Positions 33,437-42,311 of a stretch of 56,646 nt of DNA are shown one piece after another; position 1 is the stretch's first letter, and every line of letters begins with the position of its first letter. Location: assembly GCA_034429475.1 (NCBI GenBank), contig DAOUGD010000162.1:1-56646 (forward strand), read 5' to 3'. The stretch comes from JAKQHY01 sp034429475. Lineage in GTDB: Bacteria > Chloroflexota > Anaerolineae > B4-G1 > SLSP01. The notes under the pieces are model-generated. The model did not search any database and was not told the DNA's origin. It worked only from the letters and a program-made list of their open reading frames with translations. A program made the translations under genes and the position numbers.

Positions 33437-36400
33437 ATGCCAAGCTTGAAAATCGAACTCCTAGGCCCGCTTCAGGTAACACTGGACGCTCATCCCCTCA
33501 CAGACTTCGCCACCGACAAGGTGCGCGCCCTGTTGGCCTATCTGGTCGTTGAATCCTCACAACCGCACCGCCGCGACGCACTGGCCGGGCTGTTGTGGCC
33601 CGATCAGCCGCAGGACAAGGCCCGCCATAGTCTGCGACAGGCCCTCACACATCTGCGCGAGGTGTTGCGCGATCGCGATGACGAGGCCGGCTTCTTGCTC
33701 GTGACCCGCGACACGGTGCAGTTCAATCCCCGGTCGGATGTGCGTCTGGACGTGACGCAGTTCACGGCGTTGAGCGTCGCCTGCAAGCGGCACCCTCACC
33801 GGCGGCTTGGCGCGTGCCTTCCGTGTCTTCACCGGCTGGAAAGCCTGACGTCCCTGTATCGCGGCGAGTTCCTCGCGCAGTTCTTTTTGAGCGACAGCGA
33901 CGTGTTTGAGGAGTGGGCGCTGCTGCGGCGGGAAGAGTTCCATCTACAGGTGGTGGAGGCGCTGACAATCTTGGGCCGCTACGCTGAGCAACGCGGCGAC
34001 CTTTCACAAGCCCTGGCCTATATCCGCCGCCAGGTGACGTTGGAACCCTGGCGCGAGGAAGCGCATCGGCGCCTGATGCGGCTGTTGGCGCGCGATGGAC
34101 AGCGCAGCGCGGCGCTTATGCAGTACGAGAAATGCCGCAAAGTGTTAGCCGACGAGTTGGGCGTCGCGCCGACGGCGGAGACAACGGCCTTGTATGCCGC
34201 GATTCGTGCGGAGAAGTCCCTGGAGGGTGGGAGAGAAGGGGAGTGGATTTCGATGGCGTCGCAGGGGTTTGTGGGACGCGAGACGGAAGTGGCAGAGTTG
34301 AACGATCTGCTCGCGGCGCCCGATTGCCGGCTGGTCACACTGGTCGGCCCTGGCGGGATCGGCAAAAGCTGCCTCGCGCACAAGGTAGCGGCAGCGCACG
34401 TCGGACTGTTTGCGGATGGCGTGGTCAACGTGCCGTTGACGGCGGTGACGACGGCGGCTTTGCTGCCGTCCGTGTTGGTGGATGCGCTTAAAGTCCCCGG
34501 CGGCAGCCAGACGCCCCGCGCGCACCTGCTGGATTTCCTGCGCGAGAAAGAGATGTTGTTGTTCCTGGATAACATGGAGCAATTGCTGGGCAGTGTGGAC
34601 TTGCTGGATGACATCCTGACCCGTGCGCCAGGCGTCACGCTGCTGGTCACATCGCGGGAGCGGCTCAACCTCCGGCAAGAATGGGTTTACGAAGTCGCGG
34701 GGTTGACGTATCCAGGGCAAGAAACACGAATTACGAATTACGAATCACGAATTATGAATTATGAATCGCCGATTGCCGATCATCCAGTCCCGGATGAGTA
34801 CAGTGCGGTGGCGTTGTTCATTCAACGGGCGCGGCAGGTGCGACGGGACTTCGCGCCGGAGATGCACGAAGCGACCATAGCGCGCATTTGTCAACTGGTG
34901 GAGGGACTGCCGCTGGCGGTGGAGTTGGCGGCGGCGTGGGTGGATGTGCGTTCTTGCGAGGTCATCGCCGACGACATTGCGCACAACCTCGACGCGCTAA
35001 CGACGCGCTGGCGGAATGCCGTGCCACGCCATCGCAGCCTCCGCGCGACGTTTGACCATTCCTGGCAGTTGCTCGCGCCAGAAGAACAGCAGCTTTTCCG
35101 GCGGCTATCTCTGTTCCGGGGAGGATTCTCGGAGGCGGCCGCGACGACGTTGACGGGAGCGCCGCCCTCTTTGCTGCGCTCACTGGTAGAAAAATCTCTC
35201 TTACGCCACGACGGAACGGAACGGTATCAAATTCACGAAGTGTTGCGCCAGTACGCGGAGAACCAATTACAGCAATCCCCAGAAGATTATATGATCATGT
35301 CCGCCGCGCATGCCGGATATTACGCCGCGTTCCTTGAGGCGCAGGTCGCGCCGCTGCGCGATGCGCGCCAGTCCCAGGCCTTGAACGCCATCCGCGCCGA
35401 GATCGATAACGTGCGGCGCGCCTGGAATTGGGCGTTGGCGCGCCTGGCTCAGGCAGACGACGAAGAGGCCGTGCAAGTCCTGGCGCGCGCCGTGGAAGGA
35501 TTGTATCTGTATTACAGCACGCGCGACTACTATCACGAAGGCGAGGAAACCTTCAAATTGGCGGTCTCTGCGTTGGAAGCCCACAGCGGTCCGATGCCGG
35601 CAGACCCCGCGCGCGCATTGTTGCTAGGACAACTCCTGGCGCGCCAGGGGAAGTGTTGTGAATTCACGCGGCAACCTGACCGCGCGCGCCAGTTGTACGA
35701 GCACAGCCTGGCGATTTTCCGGGCGCTGGGGATGGAAGAAGCGCGGCAGAAAATGGCGCTGCCGCTGCACGGCCTGGGGTATGTCGCCCACATTCAGGGC
35801 GAGTATGCGCGGGCGCGGACCTATTTCCAGGAAAGTTTGGCCTGTTACACGGCAAGCGCGTCTGCGTGGGGGATCGCCAGCGTGCTCAACAACCTGTGCT
35901 TGCTGGGGCGGCGGGAAGGAAATTATGAGGAGGCCCTTCGCTGGGGGCAGGAGAGCCTCGCCATCCGCCGGGAAATCGGCGACCGTCGTGGCGTGGCCTC
36001 TTCATTGAATAGCCTGAGCCTTGTCTACACGGCCCAGGGCGCTTATGCGCAGGCGCGGGAGGCATTGGTGGACTCGCTGGAGATTTGCCGGCAGCTCGAT
36101 CACAAGGTGGGCATCGCCAATGCGCTGACGACCCTGGGTGTAACGGCATTTCATTTGCACGATACTGAGGGCGCAGTGCAACTTGTGCGACAAGCTTTGG
36201 GGGTGTATCGGGAGATCGGCGACTGGTGGGGGGTGGCGATTGCCTACAACAATCTGGGCCACCTTGCCACAGAGTCTGGCGATTATGCGCAGGCGCGGCG
36301 GATGTTGGAGAAGGCTATCGAGGTGTTCCGCGACATCGGGATCAAGTCGGGGTTGGCGAATGCGCTCAACAATCTGGGGGAAGCCTGCGCGTATCTGGGG

Positions 36401-36727
36401 GAGACCGACGCCGCGCGGCAACACTTCCTGGAAGCACTGCGCCTGGCCCATGAGGTTGGCGAGGTGCCCATCGTTCTGGAAATTCTGGCGCGCCTGGCCG
36501 CCTTACTGGGACGGGGCGGGGAGACGCCGCGCGCGCTGGAAATCCTGGCGTGTGTGCGCGATCATCCCGCCACGCTCAACGAGTCGCGCGCGCATGCGGC
36601 TGCCGTTTTCACAACACTGGCCGCGCCGCTTCCGGCGGAACAGGTGGCACAGTGCGTTGCTTGTGGGCAGGCGTTGTCCTTGGAGGGACTGATAGCGGAG
36701 TTGTTGCGGGAGATAACGCACCTTTAG
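33437..36727 (+). CDS. SARP-type regulator: OmpR-like wHTH, BTAD, NB-ARC ATPase and TPR array
   Basis: A 1096-residue giant transcriptional regulator of the AfsR/STAND type. Residues 1-95 form the winged HTH (LKIELLGPLQVTL, then RRDALAGLLWPDQPQDKAR). Residues about 100-255 form the BTAD domain (YRGEFLAQFF, then EPWREEAHRRLMRLLARDG). NB-ARC begins near 277 (GFVGRETEVAELNDLL) with the P-loop GPGGIGKS (304-311) and LLFLDNMEQLL as Walker B. From about 750 on are ten or so TPR units. At 430-448 an in-frame heptamer repeat inserts TRITNYESRIMNYE into the NB-ARC region. The gene probably senses a ligand through the TPRs. The ATG at 33437 lies 6 bases after TATAAT. Confidence 0.88.
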   Translation: MPSLKIELLGPLQVTLDAHPLTDFATDKVRALLAYLVVESSQPHRRDALAGLLWPDQPQDKARHSLRQALTHLREVLRDRDDEAGFLLVTRDTVQFNPRSDVRLDVTQFTALSVACKRHPHRRLGACLPCLHRLESLTSLYRGEFLAQFFLSDSDVFEEWALLRREEFHLQVVEALTILGRYAEQRGDLSQALAYIRRQVTLEPWREEAHRRLMRLLARDGQRSAALMQYEKCRKVLADELGVAPTAETTALYAAIRAEKSLEGGREGEWISMASQGFVGRETEVAELNDLLAAPDCRLVTLVGPGGIGKSCLAHKVAAAHVGLFADGVVNVPLTAVTTAALLPSVLVDALKVPGGSQTPRAHLLDFLREKEMLLFLDNMEQLLGSVDLLDDILTRAPGVTLLVTSRERLNLRQEWVYEVAGLTYPGQETRITNYESRIMNYESPIADHPVPDEYSAVALFIQRARQVRRDFAPEMHEATIARICQLVEGLPLAVELAAAWVDVRSCEVIADDIAHNLDALTTRWRNAVPRHRSLRATFDHSWQLLAPEEQQLFRRLSLFRGGFSEAAATTLTGAPPSLLRSLVEKSLLRHDGTERYQIHEVLRQYAENQLQQSPEDYMIMSAAHAGYYAAFLEAQVAPLRDARQSQALNAIRAEIDNVRRAWNWALARLAQADDEEAVQVLARAVEGLYLYYSTRDYYHEGEETFKLAVSALEAHSGPMPADPARALLLGQLLARQGKCCEFTRQPDRARQLYEHSLAIFRALGMEEARQKMALPLHGLGYVAHIQGEYARARTYFQESLACYTASASAWGIASVLNNLCLLGRREGNYEEALRWGQESLAIRREIGDRRGVASSLNSLSLVYTAQGAYAQAREALVDSLEICRQLDHKVGIANALTTLGVTAFHLHDTEGAVQLVRQALGVYREIGDWWGVAIAYNNLGHLATESGDYAQARRMLEKAIEVFRDIGIKSGLANALNNLGEACAYLGETDAARQHFLEALRLAHEVGEVPIVLEILARLAALLGRGGETPRALEILACVRDHPATLNESRAHAAAVFTTLAAPLPAEQVAQCVACGQALSLEGLIAELLREITHL
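34726..34780. repeat. In-frame heptamer repeat (ACGAATT family) inside the SARP gene
   Basis: About eight units of the type acgaatt/atgaatt/gccgatt lie in the NB-ARC coding region without breaking the frame. They encode the hydrophilic stretch TRITNYESRIMNYESPI. The family matches the GAATTAC/GGATTAC repeat at 50415-50491. Confidence 0.8.
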
Positions 36728-36800
36728 GCCTTAAATTTGTGGTTCCCCCGTAGATTGTAGGGTTATGCGCCAAATGCAACGAGCCTCAGTAGATCCAAAA

Positions 36801-36985
36801 TTAGACACCGATGGGCGCGACTTGGGCCACAATGAAGGCAATGGTTCCGTAACGCCGTTCAATGGCCCGGCGAATGAAGTTACGGATCCGGCGTAAACGC
36901 AAACGGCGGGTGTGCAAGCGGCGGGGTCCGTAGGAGCGTTTACTTTGGGTGAAACGTAAGCGTAATTCTACCCAAAGGTTAACTA
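36801..36985 (-). pseudogene. ISH3-like transposase, C-terminal fragment
   Basis: This fragment encodes VNLWVELRLRFTQSKRS and on to IVAQVAPIGV, then a stop. It continues the frame of the middle fragment (38404-39279) exactly if the IS630-like element and one copy of TA are removed, giving LLGWSVVLVNLWVELR. The 3' end of the parent element was not located; the 73 bases between the SARP stop and this fragment show no recognised inverted repeat. Confidence 0.75.
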
Positions 36986-37768
36986 GTGGGTCGTTTGGCG
37001 CGCAGATCGCCATTTATCCACCAGGGTTGGGCGGCGGCGCAGGGGTTTGCGGGCACAAGCGCCCGAACCGCCTAGCGCGTGCCGGCGGGCGCGGCTGCGT
37101 TGCCGGCGGGCCGCGCGCTTACCGCCCCACTCAAACGGGGTGGGTTGCCGATTCCACCCGCGGGCGACCCCTTCCAGTAACGTGATGATTTCCGCTGGGG
37201 ACTCGGGGTGTTGGCCTGCCAGCCCGCGCTGCACCAAAATCCGCTGCATGGATTCCGCCATATTCAACCAGGACCCGCCCAGGGGCGTGTACAGGGGCAA
37301 AATCCCCTGGGCCACCAACCAGTCCACCATGGTTGGCGTGTAATGCCCCCGCAAGTTATCCCAAATCAACAGCAGCCGCAGCGGCGGCAGCGGCTCCGGC
37401 AACGGCACGGGGTGAGTTAACCCAGTTTGCCACTCCGTCCAGAGTGTCTGCAGGACTTCCGGGGGCAGCGCGGGGGACTCCGGCAAGTCGGCCAAGATCG
37501 CGGTCAACTCCTGTTGCAACCACGGATGCAACACCGCATTGGTCACACTCTCGACCCCTTTCACCCGCACGACACCGGTCTTGGGGTGAAACAACGTCAT
37601 CATTTTGGCCGTGCCGGCGCGAATGTACTCGTGGGGATACCGCGCCGGTTCGCCCACCGGTTGCCAACTCGCCCCGGGATACGGCTTCGTCTGATAAGGC
37701 CCGGCTTCATCTTGTGTCCAGACCGCCAACCCTAACGTTTCCCCCACCCGATACGCGCGCTCAATCAA
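36983..37768 (-). CDS. IS630-family transposase, DDE part (orfB)
   Basis: The catalytic half (261 residues from a TTG) of an IS630-type transposase. DDE landmarks are WTQDEAGPY (first Asp), LLIWDNLRGHYTP (second Asp) and PLGGSWLNMAESMQR (final Glu), as in IS630 proteins. It is read after a -1 shift from orfA at a run of seven A residues (T7 at 37770-37776 on the plus strand); in the shifted frame KNLIERAYRVGE is made. Its stop codon TAG is formed by the TA target duplication plus the first flanking base, beyond the inverted repeat. The transposase otherwise looks intact. Confidence 0.85.
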   Translation of the reverse strand: MIERAYRVGETLGLAVWTQDEAGPYQTKPYPGASWQPVGEPARYPHEYIRAGTAKMMTLFHPKTGVVRVKGVESVTNAVLHPWLQQELTAILADLPESPALPPEVLQTLWTEWQTGLTHPVPLPEPLPPLRLLLIWDNLRGHYTPTMVDWLVAQGILPLYTPLGGSWLNMAESMQRILVQRGLAGQHPESPAEIITLLEGVARGWNRQPTPFEWGGKRAARRQRSRARRHALGGSGACARKPLRRRPTLVDKWRSARQTTH

Positions 37769-38403
37769 GTTTTTTTGGGGGTGCTGTCCGGGGCGGTGAT
37801 GGTCACCACGCCACTTTTCCGTTTGCGCTGCACCTCCCCCGTCTTACACCAACTGCGGTTTTCTTGCCAGCTATACCCCGCCCCCAACAACGTCGTGCGA
37901 ATTGTGTCTTCACTCACCGCCGGTAGCCCGTCCTTCGCCCGACGCAGGGCTTGACACAAGGTGCGCAATGACCAGGTCGCCGTGCCATCCTGCTCCGGGT
38001 CAGGCTGCCGCTGCACCTCTTGCAGGATGCGCGCTTGCGCGACCGCATCGTACTGGAGGGCCGACCCGCCCCCATGTCGCGGCCTAATCGCCGCGATCCC
38101 CTCGGCATTGAACCGCTGCACCAACTGCGCCACCGCATCGTTCGATTTCCGTCCCGCCAGGCGCGCCGCTTCCGTATACGAGGCGCCGTCAGCGACCGCC
38201 AGGATTTGTTTGGCGCGCGCCACATGGCTGGCCGGTTCACTGGCAGACCGACTGATACGGCTGAGCCACTCCCGTTCTTCCGTACTCACTTCGCGTAAAG
38301 GGTCTTTCTTCCGCCGGGTCATGATTGCACCTCCATTATCTTTGATCGCTGGTAAGTATACTGCAATCTCCGTTTTTGGCTACCCCCGCGCCAAACGACC
38401 CAC
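36986..38403 (-). mobile_element. IS630-like insertion sequence
   Basis: A 1418-base element bounded by 17-base perfect inverted repeats, GTGGGTCGTTTGGCGCG (at 36986 and, as its complement, ending at 38403), with further partial matches inward. A TA dinucleotide flanks both ends (36984-36985 and 38404-38405), the standard target duplication of the family. It holds orfA and orfB on the minus strand. It is inserted in an ISH3-like transposase gene. Confidence 0.92.
37765..38322 (-). CDS. IS630-family transposase, HTH part (orfA)
   Basis: The N-terminal DNA-binding half (185 residues) of the IS630-type transposase, with helix-turn-helix segments (KQILAVADGASYTEAARLAG, RKSNDAVAQLVQRFNAEGI). It ends DSTPKKT followed by TGA, overlapping orfB by four bases. 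The CCCCC-A7 run just before the stop is a typical -1 slippage site, so a fused product of about 446 residues is expected. Confidence 0.85.
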   Translation of the reverse strand: MTRRKKDPLREVSTEEREWLSRISRSASEPASHVARAKQILAVADGASYTEAARLAGRKSNDAVAQLVQRFNAEGIAAIRPRHGGGSALQYDAVAQARILQEVQRQPDPEQDGTATWSLRTLCQALRRAKDGLPAVSEDTIRTTLLGAGYSWQENRSWCKTGEVQRKRKSGVVTITAPDSTPKKT

Positions 38404-39279
38404 TAGCACCACACTCCAACCGAGTAACCAGAAGCGTAAGGCCGCGTTGCGGGAAGTGGTGCGCGCCCGGACTTGGCGCATACAACGATAGCTGGTTTCG
38501 ATGCCAAACCGGTGCTTGTGGAGCTGGCGCACCCGCTTGGCGTGCAGGTGCGGGGCATTCAGCACGACGAAGACCCACCAGACGGCGCGGCGGCGTCTCC
38601 GCCGACTACGTTGGTGGGTGGTGTAGGTTCGGGTAATGACCACCGGGACCGTCAACTCGCCATAAGCGTGACTGGCAAAGGTATGCGTCGTGCGATAGCT
38701 CTTCCGCCCGGTACACAACGCACGCGTGCCGCCGGTTTTGCTCCGGATGGGACACGCAAAAATGGCGCTCCAGCCATGGGCTTGTATGTAGCGTAACACC
38801 GGAATCGCACAGAAGCCTTTGTCAAAGTACAAGTGTTTGCCCCGCAAGGCGAGAATGTGCAGCCGGCATAACAACGCCGCCACCAGTTCCGCGCCCGCAT
38901 CTTCGGGGAACACGAACAGCATGGCGACCGTCACGCGTACCCCGCGCCAAATCACATACGCGGTAGCGATGCGGAAGAAATGGGTCGTCCCATGTTGGGC
39001 TGGGCCCCGACACGTATAGACCAATAACTCAGGGGAATGCCCATAGAAAGGTTCATCGTGAAAATCGAAGGCGATTTCCAGCCGCCGGTGCCACAGCCGC
39101 CGGGGCAAATTGCTCACCAGGGCTTGATTAGCACGCCGCTCAATGTCCCAGAGGTCGGCGAGGGTCAATTGCTCATTCAAGTACTGGCGCACCGTTTCGC
39201 CGCAGACGGTGTCCGCCAGGTCCGTACACACACTTTCGATGGTCTCTTGCGTGACAAGAGCCTGCAAGACGACATCTAA
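38404..39279 (-). pseudogene. ISH3-like transposase, central fragment
   Basis: This encodes most of the catalytic core: DVVLQALVTQETIESVC, FDFHDEPFYGHSPE (first Asp), GTTHFFRIATAYVI, HLYFDKGFCAIPVL (second Asp), and HRFGIETSYRCMRQ (final Glu), all typical of ISH3/IS4-superfamily enzymes. An open frame continues past the ISAzo13-like boundary at 39280 (to 39570) and past the IS630-like boundary to 38380, but those ends are spurious readings of the inserted elements. Confidence 0.85.
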
Positions 39280-40645
39280 GGGTCTGTAAAAATATAACTT
39301 TCCGAACTGCTTAAGCGGCGGGAGCGGGCGAACGTGGCGAGATGGTGTAACTCCACTGCGGGCATACCTCGTGGTAGCGGATTGCCAGAGCTTCCATCTC
39401 CGTCTCCGGTACTTTAACACCGGTCTCATAAGTCTGGGAGACCAAGTGGGCTTGTACGCGCAACCCGGTTTGAGTCTGGGTGGCCTGGAGATATTCCAGG
39501 ACCAGTTCAAAGGTGCGCAGGGGACAGCCAGCCCAGGTCTTGCTGATTTCACTGAACACGCGATGCTCAATGGGATTCCACTTGGAGGTGCCGGTCGGGT
39601 AGTGACAGACGGTCACCGTTAAGTGGAAGGCGTCCGCAATCTTGGTTTGCAGGTCGCGTTTCCAGACATGGGAACGATAGCCGTTACTGCCCCCGGCATC
39701 AGCCTCAATGAACAACTCCGTGGCGTCGGGGAAGCGTTCCCGCAACTCCGTCTGACACCACTGCACCAAGTTATCTACCGCAAACGTGGGGGTATCGGCC
39801 GATTGCCCCACGTAGACCGTGGCACAGTTGGTTGCAGGTCGTAGATCCCATACGGCACCGCCCGGCCCACCGCATCACTCGGGAAATCATGCACGTTCAC
39901 CGCCTCCGCTTGCTGACACCAGACCTGCCCGGCATTCTTGAAGTCCCCGACCAGTTCCTTCTTCTTGGTGTCCACACTGATCCGCGGCTGGCCCCGGCTC
40001 GCATGCGCGGCGCGTTCAGCGTAGAGATGCTGAAACTGTTGCTCCCGCTCCGGGGATTGGGCCCCTTCCAGCTCTTTCCGATTACCCCGCAACCGATAGT
40101 CATGCGCTTTCAAGAGGCGGCTGATCACCGGCAGACTGACTGCATGCTCCTGGGCTTCTAACTGGGCCTGAATATCGCGTAAGCGACAGTTGAGCCACTT
40201 GCGGCGGCTCATCGGATCCCCCGCCGTGTGGGGTTCGACTATCTGGAGAAGCGTGGCCTCCAGTTCTGGGTCTTTTTTTCGGCCAGCGGCCGCCCGCCTC
40301 CCACCTGGCGTTGGCGACCTTCCGGCAAGCCCGCCAACTCGGCAGCCAGTTCTGCCTGCCCCCGCCGGATCGTTGGCTCAGCCAGACCGGTAATCTGGCT
40401 GAGTTCTTCGTCCGTGGGCTGTCCCGGTTGTTGGGATAAGCTCCCCACATACCACCGCCGCTGCGGTTCATTCAGACGACTGAGCAACAGGTTCATAACA
40501 CGATGGCGGCGGGTCACTTCTGGATCACTCCCGGCACGGCAGATGGCACACTCACATTCATGGATTTCTTGGGTCATAGCTCGGCCCCCTCGCGTGTTTG
40601 GCGAGCATTATACCTCGCCTCGGAAAGTTATTCTTTTACGAACCC
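39280..40645 (-). mobile_element. ISAzo13-like insertion sequence
   Basis: A 1366-base element with imperfect inverted repeats of about 28 bases. Read inward, the left end starts GGGTCTGTAAAA and the right end GGGTTCGTAAAA, and both continue to ATAACTTTCCGA. A TAA triplet is duplicated on both sides (39277-39279 and 40646-40648). It carries one transposase split over three frames on the minus strand. It is inserted in the N-terminal part of the ISH3-like transposase gene. Confidence 0.9.
39311..40577 (-). pseudogene. ISAzo13-family transposase, with a programmed and a second frameshift
   Basis: Three frames together give one transposase. Frame 1 (40577-40239) starts MTQEIHECECAICR and ends after a run of seven A (T7 at 40273-40279, plus strand). 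A -1 shift there continues as KKDPELEATLLQIVEPHTAG and DPMSRRKWLNCRLRDI, the conserved family sequence, so this shift is probably programmed. Frame 2 (to 39775) carries SVDTKKKELVGDF and PYGIYDLQP. A second shift near 39828-39834 is needed to reach frame 3 (ADTPTFAVDNLVQWC, IEADAGGSNGYRSHVWK, NPIEHRVFS). This one has no slippery run and looks like a one-base deletion, so the copy is probably dead unless it is a sequencing error. Confidence 0.82.
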
Positions 40646-40701
40646 TAAAGGACTCGAAAAGCCCTTTAGGGTCTGGGTATGCCTTGAAGGTTGTTGTAGC
40701 T
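40646..40701 (-). pseudogene. ISH3-like transposase, N-terminal fragment
   Basis: Read on the minus strand, this gives KLQQPSRHTQTLKGFSSPL, which joins DVVLQALVTQE of the central fragment in frame when the ISAzo13-like element and one TAA are removed. No ATG was found before it; the start may have been lost or may be non-ATG. The inverted repeat CCCTAAAGG/CCTTTAGGG (40643-40671) overlaps the junction. Confidence 0.65.
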
Positions 40702-41661
40702 TTATCCGTCTACAAACGACGGCTCGACGACGGGTGTGTCCGCCAGAATCCCACACCGCCAGTGGTCGAGCGTTTGCTGCTGCCATGTCTGGCGCGGCTC
40801 GCGCCATTCGTTGGAGAAGACCGAAAACATCAGCAGGCGGCGGTAGTCCAGAAAATGCCACAACTGCGCTACCCAAAAACTGTCGAGCGTGTTCTCCTGA
40901 GTGTACCCTTCCATAAAGCGTTTGTAAAAACCGGGCAAGAAAGTGTTCGGGTCCTGGTCGCCCCCATAGCCCATCCAGGCCGCGTGAAACAACGCGATGC
41001 CCATATCGGCGGCAAACCAGTGGCGATTACACACGTCGAAGTCAATAACGGTGAGCTGTCCCTTGTCCACCAAGAAGTTATGCGGGTGCAGGTCGTTGTG
41101 AACGAGGCCGTAAGCGTCGGCGGGCTGCGGCAGGGCAGTTAGATACGCCTCCATCGCGCGCCATTTCTCACGCACGGCTTCGTCGGGGCACCAATCGGTC
41201 ATAAAGCGAACCTCGCCGCGCCAATCTGAGATGTGTTCCCCGCCGGTGTAGCTCTGCGTGAGCGCGTGCATCTTGCCCATCGTTCGCCCCCACGCGCGGA
41301 AGAGGTCGGCGTTGAATTCCGCGTGGCGTCCATCCAGGTGTCTGCCGGCGGCCTTTTCAGACTGGAAGACGGCGTAGACCTGGCCGTCGTCGCGCACCGT
41401 CTCGACCAATTTCCCGTTGCCCGAAAGGGTGGGCCGCGAGACGCGCACGCCATGCTCGGCCAAATAGTTGACGAAATTCCACTTTTCGATAACCACCGGC
41501 AGCTTGTCTTCCGACGTGGGCACAAACTTGATCACGTAACCCTTGCCACCCTGCTCGTGGGTATACACCGCGCCATCCATCCCACCGAGCGAACGCAGCG
41601 CAGCTACGTTCACACCGAACAACTCCGCCCCTTGCCGTAAAATCGTTTCGTTGACTTGCAT
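40702..41661 (-). CDS. Phosphotransferase of the aminoglycoside/choline kinase (APH) family
   Basis: A 319-residue protein kinase-like small-molecule phosphotransferase. The Brenner-type catalytic motif is LVHNDLHPHNFLVD (catalytic Asp), followed by VIDFDVCNRHWFAADMGIAL with the metal-binding Asp. The ATP-binding lysine is probably in GYVIKFVPTSED. It belongs to the homoserine-kinase-II/APH superfamily; the substrate is unknown. The ATG at 41661 is preferred over an upstream TTG-initiated reading. The stop codon abuts the remains of the ISH3-like element. Confidence 0.85.
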   Translation of the reverse strand: MQVNETILRQGAELFGVNVAALRSLGGMDGAVYTHEQGGKGYVIKFVPTSEDKLPVVIEKWNFVNYLAEHGVRVSRPTLSGNGKLVETVRDDGQVYAVFQSEKAAGRHLDGRHAEFNADLFRAWGRTMGKMHALTQSYTGGEHISDWRGEVRFMTDWCPDEAVREKWRAMEAYLTALPQPADAYGLVHNDLHPHNFLVDKGQLTVIDFDVCNRHWFAADMGIALFHAAWMGYGGDQDPNTFLPGFYKRFMEGYTQENTLDSFWVAQLWHFLDYRRLLMFSVFSNEWREPRQTWQQQTLDHWRCGILADTPVVEPSFVDG

Positions 41662-41686
41662 CGTTTTCTCGCCCCCTGAAAATAAC

Positions 41687-41747
41687 CTCAACGGATTGAA
41701 CGGATTAAACGGAAAAATGTCCGTTCAATTCCGTTGAATCCGTTGAG
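41687..41747. repeat. Phrase repeat with dyad (CGGATTGAA family)
   Basis: Left arm caacggatt, gaacggatt and aaacgg; right arm the near-perfect complement ending ccgttgag. About 9-base period. It lies upstream of the phosphotransferase. Relatives are at 50501-50521, 53662-53689 and, degenerate, at 23210-23235. Confidence 0.85.
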
Positions 41748-41756
41748 AAAAGCAGG

Positions 41757-41813
41757 CGGTAGACAGTAGACGGCAGACGGGGCCGTCTACCGTCTACCGT
41801 CTACCGTCTACTA
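41757..41813. repeat. Heptamer phrase repeat with dyad (GTAGACG family)
   Basis: Units gtagaca, gtagacg and gcagacg are followed by four units of cgtctac. The arms are complementary. Its last bases (cta at 41811) form the stop codon of the GNAT gene. The same family recurs at 49743-49804. Confidence 0.88.
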
Positions 41814-42296
41814 TTCCATCACCTTGCGATAGATGAAAGAGTCGTCCCGTTCCTCCACCTTCGTGAAGCCGCACTTCTTTTCGTAAAAGTAGTGATTTTT
41901 CTTGGCGAACGCCGGCGTCTCCAGCATCCAACTCAGTGTGTCGGGATACGCGGCCTCGATGAATTGCCACGCGCGGACGCCCACGCCGCAATCCTGGTGC
42001 GCCGGGTCCACGAAGATGGTGCCCAGGTAGTTGTTGCGGTCGGGCATCGGCCAGACGATGAACGCGCCGATGATCTGGCCCTCCGCCACGATTTTGTAGC
42101 CGACGCTCTCATCATAGCCGAACAGCCACTTGCGGAAGAAGTCGCCGTTGTCGTAGCCGTCCGGCCCGCCGCGCTCCTGTCCCTGGTGCTTGCACGCATC
42201 GTCGTCAAACGCGCGCGTCATCACGGCGGTGAGTTCGGGGATGTCCGTCTCGCTGGTGATTTTCTCGAAAGCAAGGGTCAAGTCTTTTGATGTCAT
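41811..42296 (-). CDS. GNAT family N-acetyltransferase
   Basis: A 161-residue acetyltransferase using acetyl-CoA. The A-motif region reads LGTIFVDPAHQDCGVGVRAW, with the strand before it (IIGAFIVWPMPD) and the C-terminal ACEKNHYFYEKKCGF-like segment (AKKNHYFYEKKCGFTKVEE) typical of the family. The consensus Q/R-x-x-G-x-G/A appears as DCGVGV. A GAGGAGG site precedes the ATG. The stop codon lies in the heptamer repeat that follows. The substrate is unknown. Confidence 0.88.
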   Translation of the reverse strand: MTSKDLTLAFEKITSETDIPELTAVMTRAFDDDACKHQGQERGGPDGYDNGDFFRKWLFGYDESVGYKIVAEGQIIGAFIVWPMPDRNNYLGTIFVDPAHQDCGVGVRAWQFIEAAYPDTLSWMLETPAFAKKNHYFYEKKCGFTKVEERDDSFIYRKVME

Positions 42297-42311
42297 TTTT
42301 ACCCTCCTCTG

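Larger units (their letters stand above)
36801..40701 (-). mobile_element. Nested insertion-sequence cluster (ISH3-like element carrying two other IS)
   Basis: An ISH3-like transposase gene is split into three same-frame pieces by an IS630-like element (36986-38403) and an ISAzo13-like element (39280-40645). Both insertions have terminal inverted repeats and short target duplications (TA and TAA). The outer ends of the ISH3-like element are not defined. The cluster lies between the SARP gene and a phosphotransferase gene whose stop codon is at 40702. Confidence 0.85.

Noticed and set aside
38380..39570. 396-codon transposase as an intact gene
   Set aside because: Both ends are read from inserted elements. 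Terminal repeats and target duplications show the true fragment is 38404-39279.
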